A stretch of DNA of 5,828 nt from Synechococcales cyanobacterium PMM_0003 (GCA_949128015.1 CASBRC010000302.1:1-5828); one strand, 5' to 3'; counted from the first letter of the stretch, positions 1-5,766 are shown. Notes: generated by a model from the letters alone, not told the origin. Numbers and translations are program-made.

Positions 1-174
1 ATCGGATACTCGATAAATCACCAATCTTTCATCTAATAGGCGCGTGCCATAGGGCTTTTCACTTGTGATTTCATGGGAAAAGGCAACGGGATACCAGAAG
101 GGTGCAAGTGCTTGCCAATCAGTTGGGCTAAAGGTGCAATTGCGTGGTAAAGACACTTCTTTGGTTGCTACCAT
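1..174 (-). CDS. Rieske-type ring-hydroxylating oxygenase, N-terminal fragment (cut by window edge)
   Basis: Reading leftward from an ATG at 174-172, 58 codons stay open to the window edge, so only the N-terminus is visible. The peptide has FWYPVAF at residues 26-32 and later RLLDERLVIYRVSD at 45-58. This matches the N-terminal approach to the Rieske domain in ring-hydroxylating and pheophorbide-a-oxygenase-like proteins: a WxPVA motif, then a leader into the strand before the Cys-X-His cluster ligands. Such enzymes use a Rieske 2Fe-2S centre and a mononuclear iron to oxygenate or demethylate aromatic or tetrapyrrole substrates. The cluster ligands and iron site lie outside the window, so substrate and subfamily cannot be judged. 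An AAGAG about 8 nt upstream of the ATG could be a weak ribosome binding site. The gene is divergent from the Uma2-family gene. The coding reading is secure; the family call is moderately so. Confidence 0.7.
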   Translation of the reverse strand, partial: MVATKEVSLPRNCTFSPTDWQALAPFWYPVAFSHEITSEKPYGTRLLDERLVIYRVSD

Positions 175-381
175 AAATATCACTCTTGTGCATAGATCTA
201 CAGATTTGAAGTTACAACGAGATAAAATTCTATTCTGTATAACTCTTCACGAATCTAGTTTCTTTGTCATTCAGTGCGGCAGCGTAATATAACGATTCTT
301 TTAGAGGTGCGATCGCAGGTTATGGGGGATTAGATAAGCGATCGCTGTTAATATTAAAGAAGTTTTATAGGGCATAAAGCT
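175..381. other. Divergent intergenic region with two HIP1 octamers
   Basis: These 207 bases separate the leftward oxygenase from the rightward Uma2 gene. They contain two perfect HIP1 octamers (309-316 and 338-345), a 10-bp palindrome TTAATATTAA at 348-357, and the first copy of a direct repeat that recurs after the Uma2 gene. A weak AGGG (369-372) lies 9 nt before the Uma2 ATG. I see no convincing -35/-10 pair and no RNA gene. The open frame crossing 65-292 is antisense to the oxygenase start and has no family resemblance. Confidence 0.6.
320..350 (+). repeat. Direct repeat copy 1, left of the Uma2 gene
   Basis: The 12-mer TTATGGGGGATT (320-331) recurs exactly at 984-995. The similarity continues with gaps in identity through 350 and 1014, giving 24 of 31 matching bases by hand count. 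In this copy the divergent part is a HIP1 octamer. The pair brackets the Uma2 gene and its tandem-repeat tail. It could be a remnant of an insertion or duplication, or a coincidental G-rich motif. Confidence 0.5.
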
Positions 382-939
382 ATGACTGTTACAGCAATTA
401 GACCCATAACTATAGATGAGTTTTTGCAATTACCAGAGACGAAACCTGCCTCTGAATTTATTCATGGACAAATCACTCAGAAACAAATGCCACAAGGGGA
501 ACATAGTCAACTTCAGATCGACCTTTGCGAAACTATTAATCAAATCGCTAAACCTCAGAAAATTGCAAAAGCATTTCCAGAGTTACGGTGCGTCTTTGGT
601 GGATTAGCGATCGTCCCAGATATAGCCGTATTTCGCTGGGAGAGAATCCCCCGTTTGCCATCAGGTCGCATCGCCAACCGTTTTGAAATCCATCCTGATT
701 GGGCAATTGAAATTCTTTCTCCCGATCAGCGATACAAGAAAGTTTTAGCCAAGCTCTTGCACTGTGCGGAATATGGTACTGAGCTAGGCTGGTTGCTTGA
801 TGCTGAGGATGAGAGCATTTTAGTAGTAGACAGCGATCGCCGCGTTAGAGAATTTACCAATAGCGATCGCTTACCAGTTTTAACAGGAATAGATTTAGAT
901 CTGACGGTTGCACAAGTCTTTAGCTGGCTGAGTCTTTAG
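382..939 (+). CDS. Uma2 family endonuclease-like protein (DUF820, PD-(D/E)XK fold)
   Basis: The 185-residue protein has the length and motif order of the Uma2/DUF820 family, which is strongly expanded in cyanobacteria and has a restriction-endonuclease-like fold. Visible landmarks are an N-terminal ITIDEFLQLPE segment (10-20), VPDIAVF (78-84, Asp80), PDWAIEILSP (105-114, Glu110), Lys124, Tyr131 and the closing LGWLLDAED strand (135-143). Asp80, Glu110 and Lys124 fit the expected catalytic Asp-Glu-Lys set, so the active site looks intact. The biological role of the family is poorly known; many members sit alone, as here, without an operon partner. The ATG at 382 is preceded by AGGG 9 nt upstream and starts the usual N-terminus. 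Two HIP1 octamers (833 and 863) are in frame and each encodes Ser-Asp-Arg. The stop lies within a 16-bp tandem repeat that does not change the protein. Confidence 0.88.
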   Translation: MTVTAIRPITIDEFLQLPETKPASEFIHGQITQKQMPQGEHSQLQIDLCETINQIAKPQKIAKAFPELRCVFGGLAIVPDIAVFRWERIPRLPSGRIANRFEIHPDWAIEILSPDQRYKKVLAKLLHCAEYGTELGWLLDAEDESILVVDSDRRVREFTNSDRLPVLTGIDLDLTVAQVFSWLSL

Positions 940-957
940 CTGGCTGAGTCTTTAGCT
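915..957 (+). repeat. 16-bp tandem repeat, about 2.7 copies, over the Uma2 stop codon
   Basis: The unit AGTCTTTAGCTGGCTG occurs at 915-930 and 931-946, followed by an 11-base partial copy at 947-957. The Uma2 stop (TAG, 937-939) is in the second copy. The unit is not a multiple of three. Even so, removing one copy would leave the same C-terminus and stop, because the reading ends within one unit plus nine bases. The duplication is therefore silent for the protein and looks like recent replication slippage. Confidence 0.9.
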
Positions 958-983
958 AATTAATTTTTATAGATGGTTGCTGT

Positions 984-1014
984 TTATGGGGGATTGGATA
1001 GGACAGCTCTGTTT
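984..1014 (+). repeat. Direct repeat copy 2, right of the Uma2 gene
   Basis: This is the second copy of the imperfect repeat seen at 320-350. It shares the exact 12-mer TTATGGGGGATT, then GATA and TGTT with substitutions between them. The HIP1 octamer of the first copy is replaced by unrelated bases. It lies 45 nt past the Uma2 stop and about 100 nt before rpmG. Confidence 0.5.
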
Positions 1015-1047
1015 GATTTGTTTTCGGGATTTTTTTTGAAATTTAAA

Positions 1048-1076
1048 TTGGGCTTTTGATTAGTTTTGTGTAACAA
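1048..1076 (+). promoter_or_regulatory. Possible sigma-70-type promoter for rpmG-rpsR
   Basis: TTGGGC (1048-1053) and TAACAA (1071-1076) are separated by 17 bases and lie about 40 nt before the rpmG ATG in A/T-rich DNA. The -35 matches the consensus in three of six positions and the -10 is also imperfect, so this is only a candidate. No Shine-Dalgarno is visible before rpmG; the bases just upstream of the ATG are an A-run. Confidence 0.3.
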
Positions 1077-1115
1077 TTGTAGATCGCACTTTTAAGTAAT
1101 CTCACAACTAAAAAA

Positions 1116-1310
1116 ATGGCTAAAAACAAGGGTGTTCGTCTCGTTGTTACGCTAGAGTGCACCGAGTGTCGCACCAACGCTAACAAGCGATCTCCAGGTG
1201 TGTCTCGTTACACGACTATGAAAAATCGTCGTAATACAACCGCAAGATTAGAACTCAAAAAGTTCTGTCCTCATTGCAACTCTCACACCGTTCACAAAGA
1301 AATCAAATAG
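1116..1310 (+). CDS. rpmG: 50S ribosomal protein L33
   Basis: The 64-residue basic protein is full length for cyanobacterial and plastid L33, a component of the large ribosomal subunit near the E site. It opens with [18 protein letters not shown] and keeps both zinc-ribbon pairs, C15-x-x-C18 and C51-x-x-C54, so it is the zinc-binding (C+) form. The central [11 protein letters not shown] segment (31-41) is typical. It is followed after 38 bp by rpsR, the same L33-S18 order that many plastid genomes retain, and the two are almost certainly co-transcribed. The ATG start gives the canonical N-terminus although no ribosome binding site is obvious. Confidence 0.97.
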   Translation: MAKNKGVRLVVTLECTECRTNANKRSPGVSRYTTMKNRRNTTARLELKKFCPHCNSHTVHKEIK

Positions 1311-1348
1311 TCTTTTAATCCAACTAACAAAAACCGCATAATCCCATC

Positions 1349-1576
1349 ATGGCAATGAACTCCTCTTTTTATCGCAAGCGCCTATCGCCGATCGCGCCTG
1401 CTGCCAAAATCGACTATAAAGACGTCGAATTACTGCGTAAGTACATCACCGAGCGTGGCAAGATTCTCCCCCGTCGTATTACAGGTTTGACCGCAAAGCA
1501 GCAACGTGCTTTGACAACCGCGATTAAACAAGCTCGCGTTGTTGCGCTATTGCCTTTCATCAACAAAGAAGGTTAA
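1349..1576 (+). CDS. rpsR: 30S ribosomal protein S18
   Basis: The 75-residue protein matches bacterial and plastid S18, which binds the 30S platform with S6. The hallmark segments are FYRKRLSPI (7-15), [20 protein letters not shown] (21-40) and [15 protein letters not shown] (41-55), ending in [10 protein letters not shown]. The frame has a second ATG two codons in (1355). Cyanobacterial homologues vary in the short residues before the Tyr-Arg-Arg motif, so either ATG could be the true start. No clear ribosome binding site separates them; the first is chosen by default. The gene is second in the rpmG-rpsR unit and ends 31 bases before the strong hairpin terminator. Confidence 0.97.
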   Translation: MAMNSSFYRKRLSPIAPAAKIDYKDVELLRKYITERGKILPRRITGLTAKQQRALTTAIKQARVVALLPFINKEG

Positions 1577-1587
1577 AAAACTATAGT

Positions 1588-1600
1588 GACGCGATGCGTC
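1588..1600 (+). repeat. Small GC-rich hairpin after rpsR
   Basis: GACGC (1588-1592) and GCGTC (1596-1600) are perfect inverted arms around GAT, 11 nt past the rpsR stop. There is no T-tract directly after it, so it is not a terminator by itself. It could protect the transcript 3' end, or be a fragment of a dispersed palindromic repeat. Confidence 0.4.
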
Positions 1601-1607
1601 CATTAGT

Positions 1608-1642
1608 AAAAAAAGAGAGCCGCTTTGCGGCTCTCTTTTTTT
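1608..1642. terminator. Bidirectional intrinsic terminator between rpsR and the deacetylase gene
   Basis: GAGAGCCGC (1615-1623) and GCGGCTCTC (1627-1635) form a perfect 9-bp stem with a TTT loop. The stem is flanked by seven A on the left (1608-1614) and seven T on the right (1636-1642), so a U-tract follows the stem in both directions. It serves rpsR on the plus strand and the convergent deacetylase gene on the minus strand. The last two T are also part of the deacetylase stop codon (TAA on the minus strand, 1643-1641). Confidence 0.93.
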
Positions 1643-2603
1643 ATAAGCATTGCTCAATTACAGCGATCACCGATCGCGAAAGGCTATCGAAGTCATAGCC
1701 GCCTTCTAAACCAAATAATATTTTGGGGGTTAATTCTAAACACAATTTTGTAAAAACACCAAAATCCTCTGGTTTTAGCAAAATACTTGCTAAAGGATCA
1801 TCGGCATTAGCATCAAACCCTGCACTGACGATCAATAAATCGGGGTTGAAATTTCGCAAAAATGGCATGATTTGATTTTCAAACACTGGCAAATATTCTG
1901 CGATCGCAGAACCTGATCGCATCGGGATATTCAAAATATTGCTGTGCGCTCCCGTTTCATCTTGGCGACCTGTCATCGGATAAAACGGTGCTTGATGTGT
2001 AGACACATAGGCAATGTCAGGGCGATTCCATACTGCTTCCTGTGTGCCATTGCCGTGATGCACATCCCAATCAAGGATGGCGACGCGATCAAGATTTAGG
2101 CGATCGCAAGCTGACATCGCCGCGATCGCCGCATTCCCAAAAATACAAAAACCCATACCTGAGTGGGCGCGGGCATGATGCCCCGGTGGACGGGCTAACA
2201 CAAAGGCAGGACGACCCGACTCAAGGACAATATCGACACCATCAAGCCATGCACTAACTGCTAACAGGGCAACATCGTAAGTTTGCGCCGAGGCGATTGT
2301 GTCGCCATCAATGAAGCCACCGCCGCGATCGGCAAGTGCTTGTAAGGCTTGGATATATTCTGACGTATGAAAACGGCGTACTTCTTGCAAGATATCTTGT
2401 TTTCGCTCTGCGATCGCAGTTGGTTCTTGCCAAACTAATTGCGATGCGATCGGCGAATTTTTGAGAGTCTCGACTATCGCTATAAGCCGACCAGCTTTTT
2501 CGGGATGATAAAGCCCAGTGTCATGATTCAAAAAACTATCAGAATAAATTATCGGGAATTTATTGTTAGATTTTGAGGAGATTGAAAAGGTGTTTGAAAA
2601 CAT
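1641..2603 (-). CDS. HDAC-like (class II type) zinc deacetylase / amidohydrolase
   Basis: From the ATG at 2603 this is a 320-residue protein covering the full arginase/deacetylase fold of the AcuC / acetylpolyamine amidohydrolase / histone-deacetylase family. Family motifs appear in order: FPIIYSDSFLNHDTGLYHPE near the N-terminus, RPPGHHA with the catalytic His pair (142-143), ILDWDVHHGNGTQ with zinc ligands Asp180 and His182, STHQAPFYPMTG, SAGFDANADDP with the third zinc ligand Asp264, and EGGY with the transition-state Tyr303. All key residues are present, so the enzyme should be active. Bacterial members remove acetyl groups from lysines, polyamines or related amides; the substrate here cannot be told. 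The frame stays open upstream to a TTG at 2714, but those 37 extra residues resemble no part of the family and would cover the divergent promoter region, so I prefer 2603. No signal peptide is seen, so it should be cytoplasmic. Confidence 0.92.
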   Translation of the reverse strand: MFSNTFSISSKSNNKFPIIYSDSFLNHDTGLYHPEKAGRLIAIVETLKNSPIASQLVWQEPTAIAERKQDILQEVRRFHTSEYIQALQALADRGGGFIDGDTIASAQTYDVALLAVSAWLDGVDIVLESGRPAFVLARPPGHHARAHSGMGFCIFGNAAIAAMSACDRLNLDRVAILDWDVHHGNGTQEAVWNRPDIAYVSTHQAPFYPMTGRQDETGAHSNILNIPMRSGSAIAEYLPVFENQIMPFLRNFNPDLLIVSAGFDANADDPLASILLKPEDFGVFTKLCLELTPKILFGLEGGYDFDSLSRSVIAVIEQCL

Positions 2604-2640
2604 ACGTGCTTTTGCTGATCGACAAGTCGGTGAATAGTTG

Positions 2641-2668
2641 TTGTCTCCATAGAGACTAGGGGTATACT
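2641..2668 (+). promoter_or_regulatory. Candidate sigma-70-type promoter for the HTH-like gene
   Basis: TTGTCT (2641-2646) and TATACT (2663-2668) are spaced by 16 bases. The -10 matches TATAAT in five of six positions and the -35 matches TTGACA in three of six. Transcription would start near 2675, about 60 nt before the GTG start codon, with the 12-bp palindrome inside the leader. This is a motif match only. Confidence 0.45.
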
Positions 2669-2688
2669 TTTGAAATCGTGGATTTGTT

Positions 2689-2700
2689 TGAAATATTTCA
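2689..2700. promoter_or_regulatory. Perfect 12-bp palindrome TGAAATATTTCA, possible operator
   Basis: The sequence equals its own reverse complement and sits in the divergent promoter region, just downstream of the candidate promoter at 2641-2668. A bound dimer here could affect transcription of the downstream gene. The neighbouring gene encodes a helix-turn-helix-like protein, so autoregulation is possible but not shown. Short A/T-rich palindromes also arise by chance. Confidence 0.35.
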
Positions 2701-2733
2701 TAGTTCCACAGCAATTTTACTTGGGTCTCTCCT

Positions 2734-3354
2734 GTGGTCGATCCCTTACCGCCAAAACAGCCATCAGATATAGAGTTGCTAGCCGTACCAAAAGTGCTTG
2801 CCCCATCTATTCAAGAGATCATTAATCTCTATAAAAATCATAGCCAAAAAAATATAATCGAATCACTAGAAACGCTGATTTTTTCATTAAAGAGAGTTAC
2901 AGATAAATCTTTTTTGAAAGATCAGTCTTTGGTAAACGATCTAAATGATTTAGAAGAAGAAAATGAAGAGGAATTTCTTAAAAGCTGGGAAGATATCTTT
3001 AACGTTCAAGTTTATATTGATACAGATATTTTTGGTGAGTTAGATTCTCGACCTCCAGCTCTAGTTGAGTCAAATAGCAACAATGACAGCGAAACGATAA
3101 TTCAACATACTGATGCAACTGAAATTTATGTTCAGGCTTGGAAAGAATTAGCTCAGAGTATGTCCTCGTTCCCAGATGATTTGTTTACTCGACTATGGAC
3201 AACGTCAGAAATCGCCAAAATTTTAGAATATTCTCCCAGTAGCTTACGGCGATCGCGTAGGAATGGTCGCTTACCAATCAAGATCAAAGATCTAATTCTG
3301 GATTGTATTTCCCATGATGGCAAACGGAGCTTATGGTTTGTGCGTCCTGCATAA
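2734..3354 (+). CDS. Unrecognised protein with C-terminal helix-turn-helix-like segment
   Basis: I do not recognise this 206-residue protein. The N-terminal half (about 12-65) looks helical. It is followed by a very acidic run with many Glu (72-80), a polar Ser/Asn-rich linker (113-120) and a basic C-terminus. Residues 155-181 (WTTSEIAKILEYSPSSLRRS, then RRNGRLP) read as a MerR- or excisionase-like helix-turn-helix: a T-x-x-E-I-A-x-I-L first helix, a turn at YSPSS, an Arg-rich second helix and a short wing. DNA binding is therefore plausible, with the N-terminal part for oligomerisation or partner contact. The only usable start is GTG at 2734, because an in-frame stop lies at 2701 with no ATG between; no ribosome binding site is visible. 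It is divergent from the deacetylase gene. The first part is A/T-rich and lacks HIP1 until 3249. The stop codon lies inside the large palindrome. Confidence 0.75.
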   Translation: MVDPLPPKQPSDIELLAVPKVLAPSIQEIINLYKNHSQKNIIESLETLIFSLKRVTDKSFLKDQSLVNDLNDLEEENEEEFLKSWEDIFNVQVYIDTDIFGELDSRPPALVESNSNNDSETIIQHTDATEIYVQAWKELAQSMSSFPDDLFTRLWTTSEIAKILEYSPSSLRRSRRNGRLPIKIKDLILDCISHDGKRSLWFVRPA

Positions 3355-3420
3355 TTAAACCCAAAAAAAGGTGTGGCGCACGCGCAGCGTGCGCCACACC
3401 TTTTTGGGTTTAATTATGCA
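3348..3420. repeat. 73-nt nearly perfect palindrome (MITE- or REP-like), overlapping the end of the HTH-like gene
   Basis: The left arm is TGCATAATTAAACCC (3348-3362), seven A, then GGTGTGGCGCACGC (3370-3383). After a GCA loop the right arm repeats these as exact reverse complements (3387-3400, five T, 3406-3420). The only imperfection is A7 against T5. The last codons and TAA stop of the upstream gene (3352-3354) are inside the left outer arm. Outer pairing stops sharply at 3348/3420. Pairing far beyond a normal terminator stem suggests a mobile or dispersed palindromic element. No target-site duplication is evident. Confidence 0.85.
3363..3405. terminator. Terminator-like core of the palindrome after the HTH-like gene
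   Basis: A 14-bp perfect GC-rich stem (3370-3383 with 3387-3400) and a GCA loop are followed by five T on the plus strand and, read backwards, seven T on the minus strand. It should stop transcription leaving the HTH-like gene and insulate glnN from read-through. Both flanking genes run rightward, so the minus-strand activity has no obvious client. The base pairs beyond the T-tract are unusual for a simple terminator. Confidence 0.8.
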
Positions 3421-3427
3421 TCAAGTC

Positions 3428-3443
3428 CCAAAATTAGTTTTGG
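3428..3443 (+). repeat. Small hairpin upstream of glnN
   Basis: CCAAAA (3428-3433) and TTTTGG (3438-3443) are perfect inverted arms around TTAG. It is short, A/T-rich and lies well upstream of the predicted glnN start site. No role is assigned. Confidence 0.3.
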
Positions 3444-3484
3444 AATTGAGAATTGCAGCTAGACGTAAGCCCCCTCAAAATTTT

Positions 3485-3526
3485 GTGTGCGTTTATACCA
3501 ATCAAGTGCGATCGATTCGGTATCTT
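3485..3526 (+). promoter_or_regulatory. NtcA-type activated promoter of glnN
   Basis: GTG (3485-3487), eight bases, then TAC (3496-3498) match the NtcA binding signature GTA-N8-TAC with one substitution. Exactly 22 bases later lies TATCTT (3521-3526), which fits the TA-N3-T -10 element. This is the class II spacing known for NtcA-activated promoters, where NtcA replaces the -35 contact. Transcription would begin near 3533, giving a leader of about 60 nt before the glnN ATG. NtcA with 2-oxoglutarate activates nitrogen-assimilation genes under nitrogen limitation, and cyanobacterial glnN genes are known members of that set. Confidence 0.75.
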
Positions 3527-3594
3527 TTTTAGCTATTTGATAAATACATCTTAAGTATGATTATGCAAAATGTACAATTTGTATAAAAACAATC

Positions 3595-5766
3595 ATGAGC
3601 GGAAACGAGTCACGCATTCAAGCTATTTATCAAATCACCAATCGTGAGCCGATGCCCAAAAAAGCACCGAAGCGCTTGGAAGAAATATGGGCGACCGATG
3701 TGTTTACTCTGAGCAAGATGCAAGAATGTCTTCCCAAGACAGTTTTCAAATCGATCAAGAAAACGATTCAAACTGGTGAAGTTCTTGATGGCTCAGTAGC
3801 TGATGCGATCGCATTAGCGATGAAAGATTGGGCAATCTCCAAAGGCGCACTATACTACGCCCACGTCTTTTATCCTTTGACCAACGCTACAGCCGAAAAG
3901 CATGATGGCTTTATCTCAGTCCAAAGCGATGGCACGGCAATTTCAGAATTTGCTGGCAAATTATTAGTCCAAGGTGAACCAGACGGTTCTTCGTTCCCCA
4001 ACGGTGGTATCCGCTCTACTTTTGAAGCACGCGGCTACACAGCATGGGACGTTACTAGCCCTGCTTACATCCTAGAAACCGACAACGGTTCTACCCTTTG
4101 CATTCCTACAGTTTTCGTGTCTTGGACTGGTGAAGCCCTAGACAAGAAAACCCCATTATTGCGATCGATTGCCGCAATGAACAAAGCCGCAACCAAAGTG
4201 TTGAAGCTGATGGGCGAAAAAGATATTGCTCCTGTCAACTCTAGCTGCGGTGCTGAACAAGAATATTTCTTGGTCGATTCTAACTTTGCAAATTCTCGCC
4301 CGGACTTGCTATTAGCAGGTCGCACCCTGTTTGGGAAGCCCTCGCCCAAGGGTCAGCAATTTGATGACCATTACTTCGGGGCAATCCCTGAACGTGTGCA
4401 AGTCTTCATGCAAGATGTTGAGGAGCGCCTCTACCGCCTCGGCATTCCTGCCAAGACTCGTCACAACGAAGTTGCTCCTGGTCAATTTGAAATCGCTCCA
4501 AACTTTGAAGCAGCTAACGTCGCCACCGATCACCAGCAAATGCTGATGACTCTCTTCCGCTCCACTGCCAAGAAGCATGGATTTGTCTGCTTATTTCACG
4601 AAAAACCCTTTGCAGGCATCAACGGATCTGGTAAGCACGTCAACTGGTCTGTCGGTAATGCTACTCAAGGTAACTTGCTCGATCCAGGCGACACTCCCCA
4701 CTCTAACGCTCAGTTCTTGGTTTTCTGTGGTGCAATCATTCGTGGTGTGCATAAGTATGGTCCACTTTTGCGTTCAGTCGTGGCAACTGCTAGCAACGAT
4801 CACCGTTTGGGTGCAAATGAAGCTCCTCCTGCGATCATCTCGATGTACTTAGGTTCTCAACTTGAGGATGTATTTGAGCAAATTCGTCAAGGAGATCTCA
4901 AGAGTTCTACGGGCAAGGGCTTGATGAATATTGGTGTAGATACATTGCCGATCTTGCCAACAGACCCAGGCGATCGCAATCGTACTTCGCCCTTTGCATT
5001 CACAGGCAACCGTTTTGAGTTCCGTGCTGTTGGTTCTGGTCAGTCGGTAGCTGGTCCTCTAGTGGCAATGAACACCATTTTGGCTGATTCACTGGGGTGG
5101 ATGGCAGAACAGCTCGAAGCGGAAATGGCTAAAGGGCTGAGTTTAAGTGATGCTATTTCCAAAATCCTCAAAGAAGTGATGGAAGTGCATGGCGCGGTAA
5201 TCTTCAATGGTAATGGCTATTCTGAAGAATGGCACAAGCTTGCAGCCGAGCGTGGTTTAGCTAACCTGCGTACCACTGCCGATGCTTTGCCCGTTCTCAA
5301 GGAATCTTACATCGAAGAATTGTTCAGCAAGATGGGAGTTTTGTCTCCTGTTGAGCTAGCTAGTCGCTTTGAGACCTATGCTGAGCAGTACATTCTTTCA
5401 ATCGAAGTTGAAGCGAAGCTCGTTGTTAGCATGGTAAAAACTTTGATTTACCCTGCGGCTACTCGCTATCTTGCTGACCTCAGCAATACATCGCTCAGCT
5501 TGAAGGAGATTGGTGTTGACTTCGATAAGGAAAGCATTGAGAAAGTTGCTTCTTTGACTAAGCTTGCGAGCGATGGAGTTAGCAAGCTTGCTGATGCTTT
5601 GTCGAAACATGACTTCGCATCTGTTGAAGAACATATGCAGTTCCTTTCTGGTACTGTTCGTCCTCTAATGGATGGCATTCGTGGCTATGTAGATGCGCTA
5701 GAAAGCGAAGTCGCTGACGATTTATGGCCGTTGCCTACATACCAAGAAATGCTTTTCATTAAGTAG
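3595..5766 (+). CDS. glnN: Type III glutamine synthetase
   Basis: The enzyme makes glutamine from glutamate, ammonium and ATP, feeding the GS-GOGAT cycle in the cytoplasm. At 723 residues it has the length of cyanobacterial GSIII, far above the roughly 470 of GSI. Ordered motifs are [17 protein letters not shown] (136-152), the metal-site [10 protein letters not shown] (219-228), [14 protein letters not shown] (289-302), [18 protein letters not shown] (335-352), a nucleotide- and substrate-binding region with [13 protein letters not shown] (401-413), and [20 protein letters not shown] (462-481). A GSIII-specific helical C-terminal domain follows (about 500-723). All conserved blocks look intact. 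The ATG at 3595 begins [17 protein letters not shown], the N-terminus I expect for this family; no ribosome binding site is seen. Expression is likely controlled by NtcA through the promoter at 3485-3526. In Pseudanabaena PCC 6903 glnN is reported to encode the only glutamine synthetase; whether that holds here cannot be told. Confidence 0.98.
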   Translation: MSGNESRIQAIYQITNREPMPKKAPKRLEEIWATDVFTLSKMQECLPKTVFKSIKKTIQTGEVLDGSVADAIALAMKDWAISKGALYYAHVFYPLTNATAEKHDGFISVQSDGTAISEFAGKLLVQGEPDGSSFPNGGIRSTFEARGYTAWDVTSPAYILETDNGSTLCIPTVFVSWTGEALDKKTPLLRSIAAMNKAATKVLKLMGEKDIAPVNSSCGAEQEYFLVDSNFANSRPDLLLAGRTLFGKPSPKGQQFDDHYFGAIPERVQVFMQDVEERLYRLGIPAKTRHNEVAPGQFEIAPNFEAANVATDHQQMLMTLFRSTAKKHGFVCLFHEKPFAGINGSGKHVNWSVGNATQGNLLDPGDTPHSNAQFLVFCGAIIRGVHKYGPLLRSVVATASNDHRLGANEAPPAIISMYLGSQLEDVFEQIRQGDLKSSTGKGLMNIGVDTLPILPTDPGDRNRTSPFAFTGNRFEFRAVGSGQSVAGPLVAMNTILADSLGWMAEQLEAEMAKGLSLSDAISKILKEVMEVHGAVIFNGNGYSEEWHKLAAERGLANLRTTADALPVLKESYIEELFSKMGVLSPVELASRFETYAEQYILSIEVEAKLVVSMVKTLIYPAATRYLADLSNTSLSLKEIGVDFDKESIEKVASLTKLASDGVSKLADALSKHDFASVEEHMQFLSGTVRPLMDGIRGYVDALESEVADDLWPLPTYQEMLFIK

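Larger units (their letters stand above)
2604..2733. other. Divergent intergenic region between the deacetylase and HTH-like genes
   Basis: This 130-bp spacer holds the start signals of both divergent genes. It contains a candidate plus-strand promoter (2641-2668), a small inverted repeat AAATC/GATTT (2673-2677 and 2681-2685), and a perfect 12-bp palindrome (2689-2700). If the deacetylase really started at the TTG at 2714, most of this would be coding, which I consider unlikely. Confidence 0.55.

Noticed and set aside
65..292. 75-codon plus-strand open frame at the left end
   Set aside because: It lies antisense to the oxygenase N-terminus and runs into the intergenic region; the peptide resembles no family.
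416..607. 63-codon open frame inside the Uma2 gene
   Set aside because: It is an out-of-frame shadow of a well-supported gene with family motifs.
1588..1600. GACGC/GCGTC hairpin as the rpsR terminator
   Set aside because: It has a 5-bp stem and no T-tract; the strong hairpin 15 bases later is the better terminator.
2042..2257. 71-codon plus-strand open frame opposite the deacetylase
   Set aside because: It is antisense to the conserved catalytic motifs, which fully explain the sequence; the peptide is low in hydrophobic residues and has no family look.
3571..3587. TGTACA palindrome and TATAAA just before glnN, as a second promoter or NtcA site
   Set aside because: The spacing does not fit GTA-N8-TAC, and a -10 at 3582-3587 would place the start of transcription at or past the ATG.
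4065..4578. Two overlapping minus-strand open frames within glnN
   Set aside because: Both are antisense shadows of conserved glutamine synthetase sequence.
4331..4852. Two plus-strand open frames in an alternative frame of glnN
   Set aside because: They share one shifted frame over highly conserved glnN codons and are rich in Ser, Thr and Leu as shadows often are.
309..4977. Repeated GCGATCGC octamers as a CRISPR or regulatory array
   Set aside because: They are HIP1 sites, dispersed across cyanobacterial genomes; spacing is irregular and many lie inside genes.
5398..5678. Two minus-strand open frames under the glnN C-terminal domain
   Set aside because: They overlap each other and the real gene, with no independent start signal or family resemblance.
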